Of a stretch of DNA of 64,000 bases, positions 17,844 through 27,454 are shown in pieces. Within the stretch, counting starts at the first letter, position 1. Every line of letters begins with the position of its first letter. Both the position numbers and the translations under genes were made by a program. The DNA comes from Pseudomonas xionganensis. GTDB lineage: Bacteria; Pseudomonadota; Gammaproteobacteria; Pseudomonadales; Pseudomonadaceae. Below the pieces are notes generated by a model that had not been told where the DNA came from, ran no database searches, and was given only the letters and a program-made list of their open reading frames with translations. The stretch spans positions 1,070,455 to 1,134,454 of the forward strand of contig NZ_WKJZ01000001.1 in the NCBI RefSeq assembly GCF_009763245.1, written 5' to 3'.

Positions 17844-19748
17844 ATGGCCCAGCAAGGTTCCAGCTCCTACAACGCCGATGCCATCGAAGTCCTGTCCGGC
17901 CTCGACCCGGTGCGCAAGCGCCCGGGCATGTACACCGACACCAGCCGGCCCAATCACCTGGCCCAGGAAGTGATCGACAACAGTGTCGACGAGGCCCTGG
18001 CCGGGCACGCCAAGTCGATCCAGGTGATCCTGCACGAGGACAATTCCCTGGAGGTGATCGACGACGGCCGCGGCATGCCGGTGGATATCCACCCGGAAGA
18101 GGGTGTGCCCGGGGTCGAGCTGATCCTCACCAAGCTGCATGCCGGCGGCAAGTTCAGCAACAAGAACTACCAGTTTTCCGGCGGTTTGCACGGCGTCGGC
18201 ATCAGTGTGGTCAACGCCCTGTCGACCCGGGTGCTGGTCACGGTCAAACGTGACGGCAACGAATACCAGATGAGCTTTGCCGATGGCTTCAAGGCAAGCG
18301 AGCTGGAAGTGATCGGCACGGTGGGCAAGCGCAACACCGGCACCAGCGTGCACTTCTGGCCGGATGCCAAGTATTTCGATTCCTTCAAGTTCTCGGTCAG
18401 CCGCCTCAAGCATGTGCTCAAGGCCAAGGCGGTGCTGTGCCCGGGGCTGAATGTCAGCTTCGAGGACAAGGCCAGTGGCGAGAAGGTCGAATGGCATTAC
18501 GAGGATGGCCTGCGCTCCTACCTGGTGGATGCGGTCAGTGAATTTGCCCGTCTGCCGGATGAGCCGTTCTGCGGCTCCCTGGCCGGCAACAAGGAGGCGG
18601 TGGACTGGGCCCTGCTGTGGCTGCCCGAAGGCGGCGAATCCCTGCAGGAAAGCTACGTCAATCTGATTCCCACGGCCCAGGGTGGCACCCATGTCAACGG
18701 CCTGCGTCAGGGCCTGCTGGACGCCATGCGCGAGTTCTGCGAGTTCCGCAACCTGCTGCCGCGCGGGGTCAAGCTGGCGCCCGAGGATATTTGGGAGCGC
18801 ATCGCCTTTGTGCTGTCGATGAAGATGCAGGATGCCCAGTTCTCCGGGCAGACCAAGGAACGCCTGTCCTCCCGCGAGGCAGCAGTGTTCGTTTCCGGTG
18901 TGGTCAAGGACGCCTTTAGCCTGTGGCTCAACGCCCACCCCGAGCTGGGCCAGCAGTTGGCCGAGCTGGCCATCAGCAACGCCAACCGTCGCCTCAAGGC
19001 CGGCAAGAAGGTCGAGCGCAAGAAGATCACCCAGGGTCCGGCACTGCCCGGCAAGCTGGCCGATTGCGCCGGGCAGGATCCGATGCGCGCCGAGCTGTTC
19101 CTGGTCGAGGGGGATTCGGCCGGCGGCAGTGCCAAGCAGGCCCGCGACAAGGAGTTCCAGGCCATCATGCCGCTGCGCGGCAAGATCCTGAATACCTGGG
19201 AAGTGGACGGCAGCGAGGTGCTGGCCAGCCAGGAAGTGCACGATATCGCCGTGGCCATCGGCCTCGACCCTGGTTCCAGCGACCTGTCCCAGCTGCGCTA
19301 CGGCAAGGTGTGCATCCTCGCCGACGCCGACTCCGACGGCCTGCATATCGCCACCCTGCTGTGCGCCCTGTTTGTGCGGCATTTCCGCCCGCTGGTGGAC
19401 GCCGGCCACGTCTATGTGGCCATGCCGCCGCTGTACCGTATCGACCTGGGCAAGGACATCTTCTATGCCCTGGACGAGGCCGAGCGCGACGGTATTCTCG
19501 ATCGTCTGGTGGCCGAGAAGCGCCGTGGCAAGCCGCAGGTCACCCGCTTCAAGGGTCTGGGCGAGATGAACCCGCCGCAGCTGCGTGAAACCACCATGGA
19601 CCCCAATACCCGGCGCCTGGTGCAATTGACCCTGGACGATTTCGAGGGCACCCGCGAGGTGATGGACATGCTGCTGGCGAAGAAGCGCGCCGGTGATCGC
19701 AAGAGCTGGCTGGAGTCCAAGGGCAACCTGGCCGAGGTCTTGCTCTGA
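17844..19748 (+). CDS. parE: DNA topoisomerase IV subunit B ParE
   Basis: ATPase subunit of topoisomerase IV, which decatenates replicated chromosomes together with ParC. The 634-residue protein has the GHKL ATP-binding site (EVIDNSVDEALAGH, DDGRGMPVD, GLHGVGISVVNAL), a transducer domain, and the TOPRIM domain with EGDSAGGSAKQ and ADADSDGLHI (metal-binding acidic residues), ending in the KGLGEMNP segment. No resistance-type change is obvious in these motifs. ATG 17844 gives MAQQGSSSYNADAIEVL. Its stop overlaps the next start (TGATG). parC follows two genes later. Confidence 0.98.
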   Translation: MAQQGSSSYNADAIEVLSGLDPVRKRPGMYTDTSRPNHLAQEVIDNSVDEALAGHAKSIQVILHEDNSLEVIDDGRGMPVDIHPEEGVPGVELILTKLHAGGKFSNKNYQFSGGLHGVGISVVNALSTRVLVTVKRDGNEYQMSFADGFKASELEVIGTVGKRNTGTSVHFWPDAKYFDSFKFSVSRLKHVLKAKAVLCPGLNVSFEDKASGEKVEWHYEDGLRSYLVDAVSEFARLPDEPFCGSLAGNKEAVDWALLWLPEGGESLQESYVNLIPTAQGGTHVNGLRQGLLDAMREFCEFRNLLPRGVKLAPEDIWERIAFVLSMKMQDAQFSGQTKERLSSREAAVFVSGVVKDAFSLWLNAHPELGQQLAELAISNANRRLKAGKKVERKKITQGPALPGKLADCAGQDPMRAELFLVEGDSAGGSAKQARDKEFQAIMPLRGKILNTWEVDGSEVLASQEVHDIAVAIGLDPGSSDLSQLRYGKVCILADADSDGLHIATLLCALFVRHFRPLVDAGHVYVAMPPLYRIDLGKDIFYALDEAERDGILDRLVAEKRRGKPQVTRFKGLGEMNPPQLRETTMDPNTRRLVQLTLDDFEGTREVMDMLLAKKRAGDRKSWLESKGNLAEVLL

Positions 19749-20731
19749 TGCGACGGCTGTTGCTGGCCCTGAGCCTGCTGGCCCTGCCGGCGCTGGCCGA
19801 GGAGCCGAGCTTGAGCGAGCTGCAGCTGCTCAGCGAGCATCCGGTCGAGGGCATGAGTGGCGGTAACCTGTCGGGCCTGGCCTGGTGTCAGGATGCCTTG
19901 TGGGCCGTTTCCGATCGGGTTGATGAGCGTCTTTATCGCCTGGTGGGCGACGAGGGTGTATTGCAGGCCGAGGCGCAGAGCTTCGCCGCGCCGCCACCGC
20001 CGGATATCCGTCTGCCCTGGGGCCTGCGCATGCGCAACTGGGTGGCTGGCACCCTGCGCGGCGGTCATCTGGATTTCGAGGGGCTGAGCTGCGACGCCGC
20101 GGGTAATCGCTACCTGGTCAGCGAGGCGCGCATGTCCGTGCTGATGCTGCCGGTCGAAGGCGAGCCGCGCTGGTTGAGCCTGCCTTCCAGCCTGCTGCGT
20201 CAGGCACGCGCCAGTGGCATGTTGTTGCACTACAACTCCATGTTCGAGGGCATTGCCGTGGATCCGTCCGGCGAGCGTCTGTGGCTGGCCGCCGAGCGCA
20301 TGCGCCGCGGCTTGCTGGCGCTGCAGCGTCAGCGCAGCAGCTGGCGCTGTAGCGGCAGCTGCGTGATGCTGAGCGAAAGCGGCGAGACAGTCGGCCCCGC
20401 AGCCCTGGGGGGCAAGGTGCAGCCCCTGGATTTCTCCGCGCTGGCCTTTTATCAGGACAAGCTTTTCACCCTGGAGCGGCAGGCCCATCGTATCTGCCGG
20501 CGCCAGTTGGGCGACGCCGCAGTGGAGCGCTGCTGGTCTTTTGCCGCCGTGGCCGTGGATGAATCGCGCCGCTATCCGGTGGCTTACGGCATGGCTGAGG
20601 CCTTGTGGGTGGACAAGGAGGGCGCCTGGGTCGGGGTCGATAACGGTCGGTTCAGTCGCACTGATGGCGAATCGCGGCCTGTTGTCTGGCGTTTTGTCGC
20701 GCCTAGGGGCGGCTGGAGTAGCCGCCAGTGA
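19748..20731 (+). CDS. Exported esterase-like (phytase-like beta-propeller) protein
   Basis: A 327-residue protein with a clear Sec signal peptide (MRRLLLALSLLALPALA, cleavage after about residue 17), so periplasmic or secreted. The rest looks like the esterase-like activity of phytase family (a beta-propeller): SGLAWCQDALWAVSD, FEGLSCDAAGNRYLVSE, FEGIAVDPSGERLWLAAER and FSALAFYQDKLFTLE are repeated blade-like segments with aspartates and glutamates at the metal-facing positions. Start and stop overlap both neighbours (TGATG with parE, GTGA with the retropepsin-like gene), so it is a coupled member of the parE-parC transcript. Substrate unknown. Confidence 0.85.
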   Translation: MRRLLLALSLLALPALAEEPSLSELQLLSEHPVEGMSGGNLSGLAWCQDALWAVSDRVDERLYRLVGDEGVLQAEAQSFAAPPPPDIRLPWGLRMRNWVAGTLRGGHLDFEGLSCDAAGNRYLVSEARMSVLMLPVEGEPRWLSLPSSLLRQARASGMLLHYNSMFEGIAVDPSGERLWLAAERMRRGLLALQRQRSSWRCSGSCVMLSESGETVGPAALGGKVQPLDFSALAFYQDKLFTLERQAHRICRRQLGDAAVERCWSFAAVAVDESRRYPVAYGMAEALWVDKEGAWVGVDNGRFSRTDGESRPVVWRFVAPRGGWSSRQ

Positions 20732-21255
20732 GTGAAGCACCGCAGCCCGGCCAGCGTGCCGGACGGATAATGCTGGTGCTCGCCTGGGGCGCTGCCTTGC
20801 TGCTGGCCACGCATTTCTTCGGCAATTGGGAGGAGCGCCAGCGCAATCCGAATCAGTCGCCACAATCGGTACACGGCGATAACTTTGTCGAGGTGCAGTT
20901 AGCCAGCAGTCGTCAGGGGCATTACCTGGCTGGCGGGCAGATCAACGGCCAGGCCGTGACCTTCCTTCTGGATACCGGCGCCACCGCTGTCGCGATTCCC
21001 GAGCGGTTGGCCGGTGCGCTGCAATTGCCGATCGGTGCGCCGATCACCATCAATACCGCCAATGGTCGCGCCACCGCGCACCGCACCCGTCTGGCCAGTC
21101 TGCGCCTGGGTGAGATCGAACTGCGCGATGTCGCCGCGCTGATCGCGCCGGGTATGGATGGCGATGAAGTACTGCTGGGCATGAGTGCCCTGAAACAGCT
21201 TGAATTCACTCAGAAGGGCGGCACCCTGGTGCTGCGCCAATCAACCCCGCAATGA
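20728..21255 (+). CDS. Membrane-anchored retropepsin-like aspartic protease
   Basis: A 175-residue protein with one N-terminal membrane helix (about residues 14-30, [19 protein letters not shown]) and a periplasmic domain of the clan AA bacterial retropepsin-like type. The catalytic motif [14 protein letters not shown] (DTGAT) and the later VLLGMSAL loop (the hydrophobic-hydrophobic-G element of pepsin-like folds) are both there. Such proteins act as homodimers, one aspartate from each subunit. Start is GTG at 20728, overlapping the previous stop by four bases (GTGA). It ends seven bases before parC. Its target is unknown. Confidence 0.88.
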   Translation: MSEAPQPGQRAGRIMLVLAWGAALLLATHFFGNWEERQRNPNQSPQSVHGDNFVEVQLASSRQGHYLAGGQINGQAVTFLLDTGATAVAIPERLAGALQLPIGAPITINTANGRATAHRTRLASLRLGEIELRDVAALIAPGMDGDEVLLGMSALKQLEFTQKGGTLVLRQSTPQ

Positions 21256-21262
21256 GGCACGC

Positions 21263-23515
21263 ATGAGCGAATCCCTCGATTTGAGCCTGGACGGCGTAGA
21301 GCGTCGTTCTCTGGTCGACTTTACCGAGCAGGCTTACCTCAATTACTCCATGTACGTGATCATGGATCGCGCCCTGCCGCATATCGGCGACGGCCTCAAG
21401 CCCGTGCAGCGGCGTATTATCTACGCCATGAGCGAGCTGGGCCTGGATGCCGACGCCAAGCACAAGAAGTCGGCGCGTACCGTCGGTGATGTGCTCGGCA
21501 AGTTCCACCCCCATGGCGACAGTGCCTGTTACGAAGCCATGGTGCTGATGGCCCAGCCGTTCAGCTACCGCTACACCCTGGTCGACGGCCAGGGCAACTG
21601 GGGTGCGCCGGACGATCCCAAGTCCTTCGCCGCCATGCGCTACACCGAGGCGCGCCTGTCGCGCTACTCCGAGGTGCTGCTGACCGAGCTGGGCCAGGGC
21701 ACAGTGGACTGGGTGCCGAACTTCGACGGCACGCTGAACGAGCCGGCGACCCTGCCGGCACGCCTGCCCAACCTGCTGCTCAACGGCACCACCGGCATCG
21801 CCGTGGGCATGGCCACCGATGTGCCGCCGCACAACCTGCGCGAAGTGGCCTCGGCCTGCATCCGTCTGCTTGATCAGCCGGATGCCACGGTGGAGCAGCT
21901 CTGTGAGCATGTGCAGGGGCCGGATTATCCGACCGAGGCGGAAATCATCACCCCGCGCGCCGATCTGCTGAAGATCTACGAGACCGGTCGTGGCTCGGTG
22001 CGCATGCGCGCCGTGTACCGCGTGGAAGACGGCGATATCGTGGTCACCGCGCTGCCCCATCAGGTGTCTGGCTCCAAGGTGCTGGAGCAGATCGCCGCGC
22101 AGATGCAGGCCAAGAAGCTGCCGATGGTGGCCGATCTGCGCGACGAGTCGGACCATGAACACCCTTGCCGCATCGTGATCATCCCGCGCTCCAACCGGGT
22201 CGATGTGGAAGAGCTGATGACCCATCTGTTCGCCACCACCGACCTGGAGTCCAGCTATCGGGTCAACAGCAACGTGATCGGCCTGGACGGCAAGCCCCAG
22301 GTGAAGAACCTGCGGCAGATGCTGCGCGAGTGGCTGGAGTATCGGGTCGGCACCGTGCGTCGGCGTTTGCAGTTCCGCCTGGACAAGGTGGAGAAACGTC
22401 TGCACCTGTTGGAAGGCTTGCTGGTGGCTTTCCTCAACCTGGATGAAGTGATTCATATCATCCGCACCGAGGATCAGCCCAAGCCGGTGCTGATGGCGCG
22501 CTTCGGCCTCACCGAGGTGCAGGCTGACTACATCCTCGACACCCGCCTGCGGCAGCTGGCGCGCCTGGAAGAGATGAAGATCCGTGGCGAGCAGGACGAG
22601 CTGGCCAAGGAGCGCGACAAGCTGCTGGCTCTGCTCGGCAGCGAAGCCAAGCTCAAAAAGCTGGTGCGCCAGGAAATCCTCGATGACGCTGAAAAATACG
22701 GCGACGCCCGCCGTTCGCCCATCGTCGAGCGTGCCGAGGCCCGGGCCCTGTCGGAAACCGAGCTGATGCCCACCGAGCCGGTCACCGTGGTGCTGTCGGA
22801 GAAGGGCTGGGTGCGTTGCGCCAAGGGCCACGATATCGACGCTACCGGCCTGTCCTATAAAGCCGGCGACGGCTTCAAGGCCGCCGCGCCGGGCCGCTCC
22901 AACCAATACGCGGTCTTTATCGATTCCACCGGGCGCAGTTATTCCCTGGCTGCTCACAGCCTGCCGTCGGCCCGGGGCCAGGGCGAGCCGCTCACCGGAC
23001 GACTGACCCCGCCGCCGGGGGCGACCTTCGACTGCGTGCTGCTACCGGACGACAACGCCCTGTATGTGATCGCTTCCGATGCCGGCTACGGCTTCGTGGT
23101 CAAGGGCGAGGACCTGCAGGCCAAGAACAAGGCCGGCAAGGCCCTGCTCAGCCTGCCTGCCGGTGCCCTGGTGGTGCCGCCCAAGCCCCTGGCCAACCGC
23201 GAGGAAGACTGGCTGGCGGCGGTGACCACCGAGGGCCGTCTGTTGCTGTTCAAGGTCGCGGATCTGCCGCAACTGGGCAAGGGCAAGGGCAACAAGATCA
23301 TCGGTATCCCAGGTGAGCGGGTCGCCAGCCGCGAGGAATACCTGACCGATCTGGCGGTGCTGCCCAATGGTGCCAGCCTGGTGCTGCAGGCCGGCAAGCG
23401 TACCCTGACCCTCAAGGCGGATGATCTCGAACACTACAAGGGTGAGCGCGGTCGTCGCGGCAACAAACTGCCGCGGGGCTTCCAGCGGGTCGATGGGCTG
23501 TTGGTGGAAGCATAG
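21263..23515 (+). CDS. parC: DNA topoisomerase IV subunit A ParC
   Basis: DNA-cleaving subunit of topoisomerase IV (750 residues). Seen: the N-terminal winged-helix region with [12 protein letters not shown], the quinolone-resistance region [16 protein letters not shown], where S87 and E91 are the susceptible-type residues, the catalytic tyrosine in [13 protein letters not shown], a long coiled-coil ([16 protein letters not shown]...[13 protein letters not shown]), and the C-terminal beta-pinwheel with repeats such as [20 protein letters not shown] 21263 follows the retropepsin-like gene by seven bases. ParE is two genes upstream, so the enzyme is encoded by one likely transcript. Confidence 0.98.
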   Translation: MSESLDLSLDGVERRSLVDFTEQAYLNYSMYVIMDRALPHIGDGLKPVQRRIIYAMSELGLDADAKHKKSARTVGDVLGKFHPHGDSACYEAMVLMAQPFSYRYTLVDGQGNWGAPDDPKSFAAMRYTEARLSRYSEVLLTELGQGTVDWVPNFDGTLNEPATLPARLPNLLLNGTTGIAVGMATDVPPHNLREVASACIRLLDQPDATVEQLCEHVQGPDYPTEAEIITPRADLLKIYETGRGSVRMRAVYRVEDGDIVVTALPHQVSGSKVLEQIAAQMQAKKLPMVADLRDESDHEHPCRIVIIPRSNRVDVEELMTHLFATTDLESSYRVNSNVIGLDGKPQVKNLRQMLREWLEYRVGTVRRRLQFRLDKVEKRLHLLEGLLVAFLNLDEVIHIIRTEDQPKPVLMARFGLTEVQADYILDTRLRQLARLEEMKIRGEQDELAKERDKLLALLGSEAKLKKLVRQEILDDAEKYGDARRSPIVERAEARALSETELMPTEPVTVVLSEKGWVRCAKGHDIDATGLSYKAGDGFKAAAPGRSNQYAVFIDSTGRSYSLAAHSLPSARGQGEPLTGRLTPPPGATFDCVLLPDDNALYVIASDAGYGFVVKGEDLQAKNKAGKALLSLPAGALVVPPKPLANREEDWLAAVTTEGRLLLFKVADLPQLGKGKGNKIIGIPGERVASREEYLTDLAVLPNGASLVLQAGKRTLTLKADDLEHYKGERGRRGNKLPRGFQRVDGLLVEA

Positions 23516-23529
23516 GGAGCCTGCGGCAT

Positions 23530-23551
23530 GCGCCGGGCTGGAGCCCGGCGC
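23530..23551 (+). terminator. Strong hairpin after parC (possible terminator)
   Basis: GCGCCGGGCT (23530-23539), two bases, then AGCCCGGCGC (23542-23551): a perfect 10-bp GC-rich stem 14 bases after the parC stop. It lacks a U-tract, so it may be a factor-dependent terminator, an mRNA-stabilising stem or a dispersed repeat. Confidence 0.45.
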
Positions 23552-23695
23552 CGATTGCCTGGACGATGTGGGGGCGAGCGCTAGACTTTGCGCTCGTCCG
23601 TGGCTGGCTGCCGCTCCCGGAGCGCGGCCTGTTGAGACGCACAAGCTGTTTCGATTTTTTGCATACGCCGGTCTCTGCACCGGCAGGAAGGCGTG

Positions 23696-24397
23696 ATGAA
23701 CACAATGCGTAAGGCGCTGGCCATACTCGTGGTCGGCAGTCTCGGTCTGGCTGGTTGCACCGCCTATCGGCCGGTGCCGTTGTACCAGCTCGATGGCGGT
23801 GAATGGCAGATGCCGGGTGAGCATCAGGGGGTTGCATTGCTCCTGGGGCCGGTGACCGTGGCCGATTATCTGCAGCGCGAAGCGCTGTTGCAGCGCCAGG
23901 CCGACGGTAGCCTGATCAGTGCGGACAATGCGCGCTGGGCTGGCAATCTGGCCAACGAGATCGACCAGCAGCTGTTGCGTCAGCTGGCCGCCCGTCTGGA
24001 TAGCCAGCGCGTACAGCTGGCGCCGGCCAGCCCGGGTTTCGAGCCCACCCTGCGCCTGGCGTTGAGCATCACGCGCCTGGATTCGGGGCCGCAGCAGGCT
24101 GCGGTGCTGGAGGCGCAATGGCGCCTGTCCGGCGCCGATGGCAAGTTGCTCGATGGTCGTCTGGTTCGTCTGGAAGAGTCACACAACGGCGCGGTGGCCG
24201 ATCAGGTGCGGGCCCAGAGCCTGTTGCTGCAGCAGCTGGTCGGGCTGCTGGCACAGGCGACCCGGGAATATGGCAAGGCACCGGTCGTCGCTACGCCGCC
24301 GCGCAAGCCTGCCGTCAGCAAGCCGATACAGCCGCCTGCGCCGCGTATTCCTGTGGCGGAGCCATCGCGTAACGAAGGTGAAGTGTTTCGCTTCTAG
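23696..24397 (+). CDS. PqiC-like ABC-transport auxiliary lipoprotein
   Basis: A 233-residue lipoprotein with lipobox LAGC (C21) and a DUF330/PqiC-type domain (YRPVPLYQLDGGEWQ, VALLLGPVTVADYLQRE, ANEIDQQLLRQLAARL). PqiC proteins form outer-membrane rings that accept PqiB/MCE tunnels for lipid transport. No pqiA or pqiB lies in the window, so this copy is an orphan. The C-terminus is a proline-rich tail (about residues 200-225) unusual for PqiC. Residue after the cysteine is threonine, consistent with outer-membrane sorting. ATG 23696 and GTG 23693 are both possible with the same AGGAAGG site. Confidence 0.82.
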   Translation: MNTMRKALAILVVGSLGLAGCTAYRPVPLYQLDGGEWQMPGEHQGVALLLGPVTVADYLQREALLQRQADGSLISADNARWAGNLANEIDQQLLRQLAARLDSQRVQLAPASPGFEPTLRLALSITRLDSGPQQAAVLEAQWRLSGADGKLLDGRLVRLEESHNGAVADQVRAQSLLLQQLVGLLAQATREYGKAPVVATPPRKPAVSKPIQPPAPRIPVAEPSRNEGEVFRF

Positions 24398-24426
24398 GGC
24401 GCGGGCAGTCGTCAGGGCGAGGCGGG

Positions 24427-24453
24427 GCGGACATGCCGCAGGCTTGTCCGCCG
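24427..24453. terminator. Weak hairpin between converging genes
   Basis: GGCGGACA (24427-24434) and TGTCCGCC (24446-24453) form a perfect 8-bp stem with an 11-base loop between the PqiC-like gene and the AhpA-like gene. There is no U-tract, so intrinsic termination is doubtful. Confidence 0.3.
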
Positions 24454-24476
24454 CTGGTTGCAGCGACGGACAAGGC

Positions 24477-26006
24477 TTAGTGCATATGCTCCAGTTGCCG
24501 CTCCAGCAGCGCCGGGTAGGGCTCCAGCAGGCGCTCCACGCAGCAGGCGCCCTGGGGGCTGGCGATGGCCCGGATACGGGCGCAGTTGCCCAGCAGTGGG
24601 TCGTCGGCGATGGCCCGCTCCACCAGCAGCAGGTTACGGCTGTGCTGGGACAGGGCCAGGGCGTGTTGGGCGCTTTCGCTCAATAGCAGGTCGCCCTGAC
24701 TCAGCTCCAGCAAACCCTCACCCCTGGTCAGGCCCAGTTGCAGTTGCAGGGTGATGCCACTGTCGGCCACCTCGATCTGCAGGGCATGACCCAGGGCACG
24801 CATCAGTTCGCCGCAGCAGATGGCATGGGTCAGGTACTCGTCACCGCTGTGCTGATGGTGAAACAGCATCAGACTGCTGCCATCGCTCAGGGTGTGCAGT
24901 TGCCCCTGATAGAGGGCCGCGGCCTGGGCCAGGCAGTCGCGGTAGCGTTGCAGCAACTCCAGCAGGCGGGCCCGCGGCAGGCGCCGCAGTTGTTCCTGGG
25001 CGCCGAGCTGGATGGCCAGTACCGCGCAGGCCTGATTGACCGGCGGGCGGGCAGCCGGGCGGTTCCCGCCTTCATCTTCTGGCGGCTGCAGGTCGGCAAA
25101 GGGATCGTCCGGGGCGTCCGTCAGTGAGCTGTCGCGCAGCTCTTCTTCATCCAGTTCATCGAAGCGCTCGTCGCCCAGGTCGGGGACGCTGAAGTCGCTT
25201 TCATCGTAGGTCGGGATCGGCTCATTCCCGTCGTTTAGGTCATCTAGGTCGGCATAGTCGTCTTCGGCGAAATCCTCGTCGCTGCTGTTCGCCGGCGCGT
25301 GGCGGGGCGGCGGTGGCGGCACCAGGCGGCTTTGCAGCTGGCGAGCCAGATCGCCGATCTCGTCCTGACGACCGGCGCCGGGCGCGGGGTCGTCCGGGTC
25401 GCGCAGCCAGACGCGCAACTGCAGCAGTGGCGTGGAGATATGTCGCCCCAGGCGCATGCTCAAGGACAGCGTCAAGGCCAGCAGGATCAGGCTGAGAATG
25501 CCCATGCTCTGCAGGCTGATGGTCATGGGATGCTGGAACTGCTGCATGTCCAGGCTGATATGCAGTTGCCCGGCGATCACTTCCTGAAAGGTGATGGGGG
25601 TGGAGTACAGCCCCTGGATTTCGCCCAGCATGTCTTTGCTCGGCCGGGCGCCGGACTCGGCGAGGATGCGGTTGTCCACGCTGTAGATCGCCGCGTGGGC
25701 CACCAGCGGGTTTTTCACCAGATTGCTGAGCAGCACGTTGAGGCTGAGGATGTCGTTGGTCACCAGCAGCTCGGTGGCTGAAGCGGCGGTCTGGGTGATC
25801 AGGCTGGTGCCCAGGGCTTCGGCCTGTTGCTGCATGGCATGCTTGAACTGCATGCCGATCACCCAGGCATAGATCAGCAGCGCCAGGGCCACCAGCAGCA
25901 GGCTGTGGCTGGCAATGCGCAGCACCAGAGGGATGCGCCGCTGGCGCAGGGCCTGGAACAGCAGGATAAAGAAATTATCGGATTTGGCGGGCGTGGGCCG
26001 GTTCAC
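24477..26006 (-). CDS. AhpA/YtjB-like membrane protein with cyclase-like C-terminal domain
   Basis: A 509-residue two-helix membrane protein of the AhpA/YtjB (Smp-like) family. Seen: membrane helix 1 (about 31-51), a periplasmic sensor-like domain with LVTNDILSLNVLLSNLVKNPLVAHAA, helix 2 (about 160-183), a HAMP-like stretch (ISTPLLQLRVWLRDP, DEIGDLARQLQ), a very acidic linker (about 240-315) and a C-terminal domain (about 325-502). That last domain has the order of class III nucleotide cyclases (RLLELLQRYRDCL, then TLSDGSSLMLFHHQ, then a LQLGLTRGEG segment), but the normal metal-binding aspartates are not convincing, so it is probably a degenerate relative. Start is GTG 26006, giving MNRPTPAKSDNFF. 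It is divergent from serB, as in other Pseudomonas. Function uncertain. Confidence 0.8.
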   Translation of the reverse strand: MNRPTPAKSDNFFILLFQALRQRRIPLVLRIASHSLLLVALALLIYAWVIGMQFKHAMQQQAEALGTSLITQTAASATELLVTNDILSLNVLLSNLVKNPLVAHAAIYSVDNRILAESGARPSKDMLGEIQGLYSTPITFQEVIAGQLHISLDMQQFQHPMTISLQSMGILSLILLALTLSLSMRLGRHISTPLLQLRVWLRDPDDPAPGAGRQDEIGDLARQLQSRLVPPPPPRHAPANSSDEDFAEDDYADLDDLNDGNEPIPTYDESDFSVPDLGDERFDELDEEELRDSSLTDAPDDPFADLQPPEDEGGNRPAARPPVNQACAVLAIQLGAQEQLRRLPRARLLELLQRYRDCLAQAAALYQGQLHTLSDGSSLMLFHHQHSGDEYLTHAICCGELMRALGHALQIEVADSGITLQLQLGLTRGEGLLELSQGDLLLSESAQHALALSQHSRNLLLVERAIADDPLLGNCARIRAIASPQGACCVERLLEPYPALLERQLEHMH

Positions 26007-26180
26007 AGAGCTCGGCTCGTATTGACTGGAGTTGGCGCGCAGTATAGCGACCGCCTGGCAGTGGGCAAAGCGCCGTGCGTGGCCGTTTGCGGCGGAAACT
26101 GGGTAGAATGTGCGCCTTTTCCCGGGCGTGTGGATAGTTCTACAAGCCACCGCCCCTGACCCTGTCCCGGAGACCGAGCC

Positions 26181-27395
26181 TTGCGCGAAATCGTCCTGAT
26201 CAATATCACCGGCGAAGACCGCCCCGGTTTGACTGCTGCCATCACGGGTGTACTGGCCCAGGGCGGGGTGAATATCCTCGATATCGGCCAGGCCGTTATC
26301 CATGACACCCTGTCGTTCGGCATCCTGGTGGAAATCCCCGATACCGAGCGTGCCTCCTCGGTGCTCAAGGACATCCTGTTTACCGCCTACGAGCTGGATC
26401 AGCAGGTGCGCTTTACCCTGGTTTCCGAGGCGGATTATCAGCAGTGGGTCAGCGGCCAGGGCAAGGCCCGGCATATCGTCACCCTGCTGACGCGCAAGGT
26501 CACCGCCGAGCAGCTGCAGCGGGTCAGCGCCATCACCGCCAAGTACGGCCTGAATATCGACCATATCGACCGCCTGTCCGGGCGCATGCCTCTGGATATG
26601 CCGGCCGAGCAGGGCAAGGGCTGCATCGAGTTTTCCGTGCGCGGCGAGCCGGCCGATCCGGTGGCCCTGCGCGCCGAGTTTCTCAGCGTGGCCCAGGATC
26701 TGAATGTCGATATCGCCTTCCAGCGCGACTCACTGTTTCGCCGCAATCGCCGCCTGGCCGTGTTCGACATGGACTCGACCCTGATCGAGGCCGAGGTGAT
26801 CGACGAGCTGGCCAAGGCTGCCGGCGTCGGCGAGCAGGTGGCCGAGATCACCGAGCGGGCCATGCGCGGCGAGCTGGATTTTGCCGCCAGCTTCCGTGAG
26901 CGTCTGGCCTTGCTCAAGGGCTTGCCGGAGGACGTGCTGGAAGGCATCGGCGCCTCGCTGCGTTTGACCGAGGGGGCCGAAACTCTGTTCGCCGAGCTGC
27001 GCCGCCTGGGCTACAAGACCGCCATCCTCTCCGGTGGCTTCACCTACTTTGCCCGGCAGCTGCAGGCCAAGCTGGGTATCGACTATGTGTTCGCCAACGA
27101 GCTGCAGATTGTCGACGGCAAGGTCACCGGGGTGGCCGTGGAACCGATCGTCGATGCCCAGCGCAAGGCCGACCTGTTGCGTGAGCTGGCGCTGAAGGAA
27201 GGGTTGCAGCTGGAGCAGACCATCGCCGTGGGCGATGGTGCCAACGACCTGCCGATGCTGGGGCTGGCCGGCCTGGGGGTGGCCTTCCGGGCCAAGCCGC
27301 TGGTCAAGCAGTCGGCCAAGCAGGCCATCTCCACCCTGGGGCTGGATGGCATTCTCTATCTGCTGGGCTTTCGCGACCGCGACGGGCTGGAGTAA
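26181..27395 (+). CDS. serB: Phosphoserine phosphatase SerB
   Basis: Last step of serine synthesis: hydrolyses O-phospho-L-serine to serine (404 residues). The N-terminal half has two ACT domains (IVLINITGEDRPGLTAAITGVL and HIVTLLTRKVTAEQLQRVSAI), likely amino-acid-sensing. The HAD domain begins with VFDMDSTLIE (nucleophile D196, acid D198), followed by LSGGFTYFARQL, and ends with VGDGANDLPML. The start is TTG at 26181, set by homology to MREIVLINITGEDRPG and by the lack of an ATG nearby. A -10 like TAGAAT lies at 26103. It is divergent from the AhpA-like gene and converges on fimX. Confidence 0.95.
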   Translation: MREIVLINITGEDRPGLTAAITGVLAQGGVNILDIGQAVIHDTLSFGILVEIPDTERASSVLKDILFTAYELDQQVRFTLVSEADYQQWVSGQGKARHIVTLLTRKVTAEQLQRVSAITAKYGLNIDHIDRLSGRMPLDMPAEQGKGCIEFSVRGEPADPVALRAEFLSVAQDLNVDIAFQRDSLFRRNRRLAVFDMDSTLIEAEVIDELAKAAGVGEQVAEITERAMRGELDFAASFRERLALLKGLPEDVLEGIGASLRLTEGAETLFAELRRLGYKTAILSGGFTYFARQLQAKLGIDYVFANELQIVDGKVTGVAVEPIVDAQRKADLLRELALKEGLQLEQTIAVGDGANDLPMLGLAGLGVAFRAKPLVKQSAKQAISTLGLDGILYLLGFRDRDGLE

Positions 27396-27403
27396 GTCAA
27401 GCC

Positions 27404-27447
27404 GCAGCAACAAGAAGGGCGCCGTCGGGCGCCCTTCTTGTTGCTGC
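27404..27447. terminator. Long perfect hairpin between serB and fimX
   Basis: GCAGCAACAAGAAGGGCGCC (27404-27423) is the exact reverse complement of 27428-27447, with a GTCG loop. A 20-bp perfect stem between converging genes should act in both directions, although the U-tract is interrupted. Confidence 0.7.
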
Positions 27448-27454
27448 TATGAGG

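Noticed and set aside
17688..19625. Long open frame antisense to parE.
   Set aside because: Shadow of parE caused by high third-position GC; biased, repetitive composition and no motif.
26103..26108. TAGAAT as a serB promoter -10.
   Set aside because: No acceptable -35 at 16-18 bases; noted but too weak to annotate.
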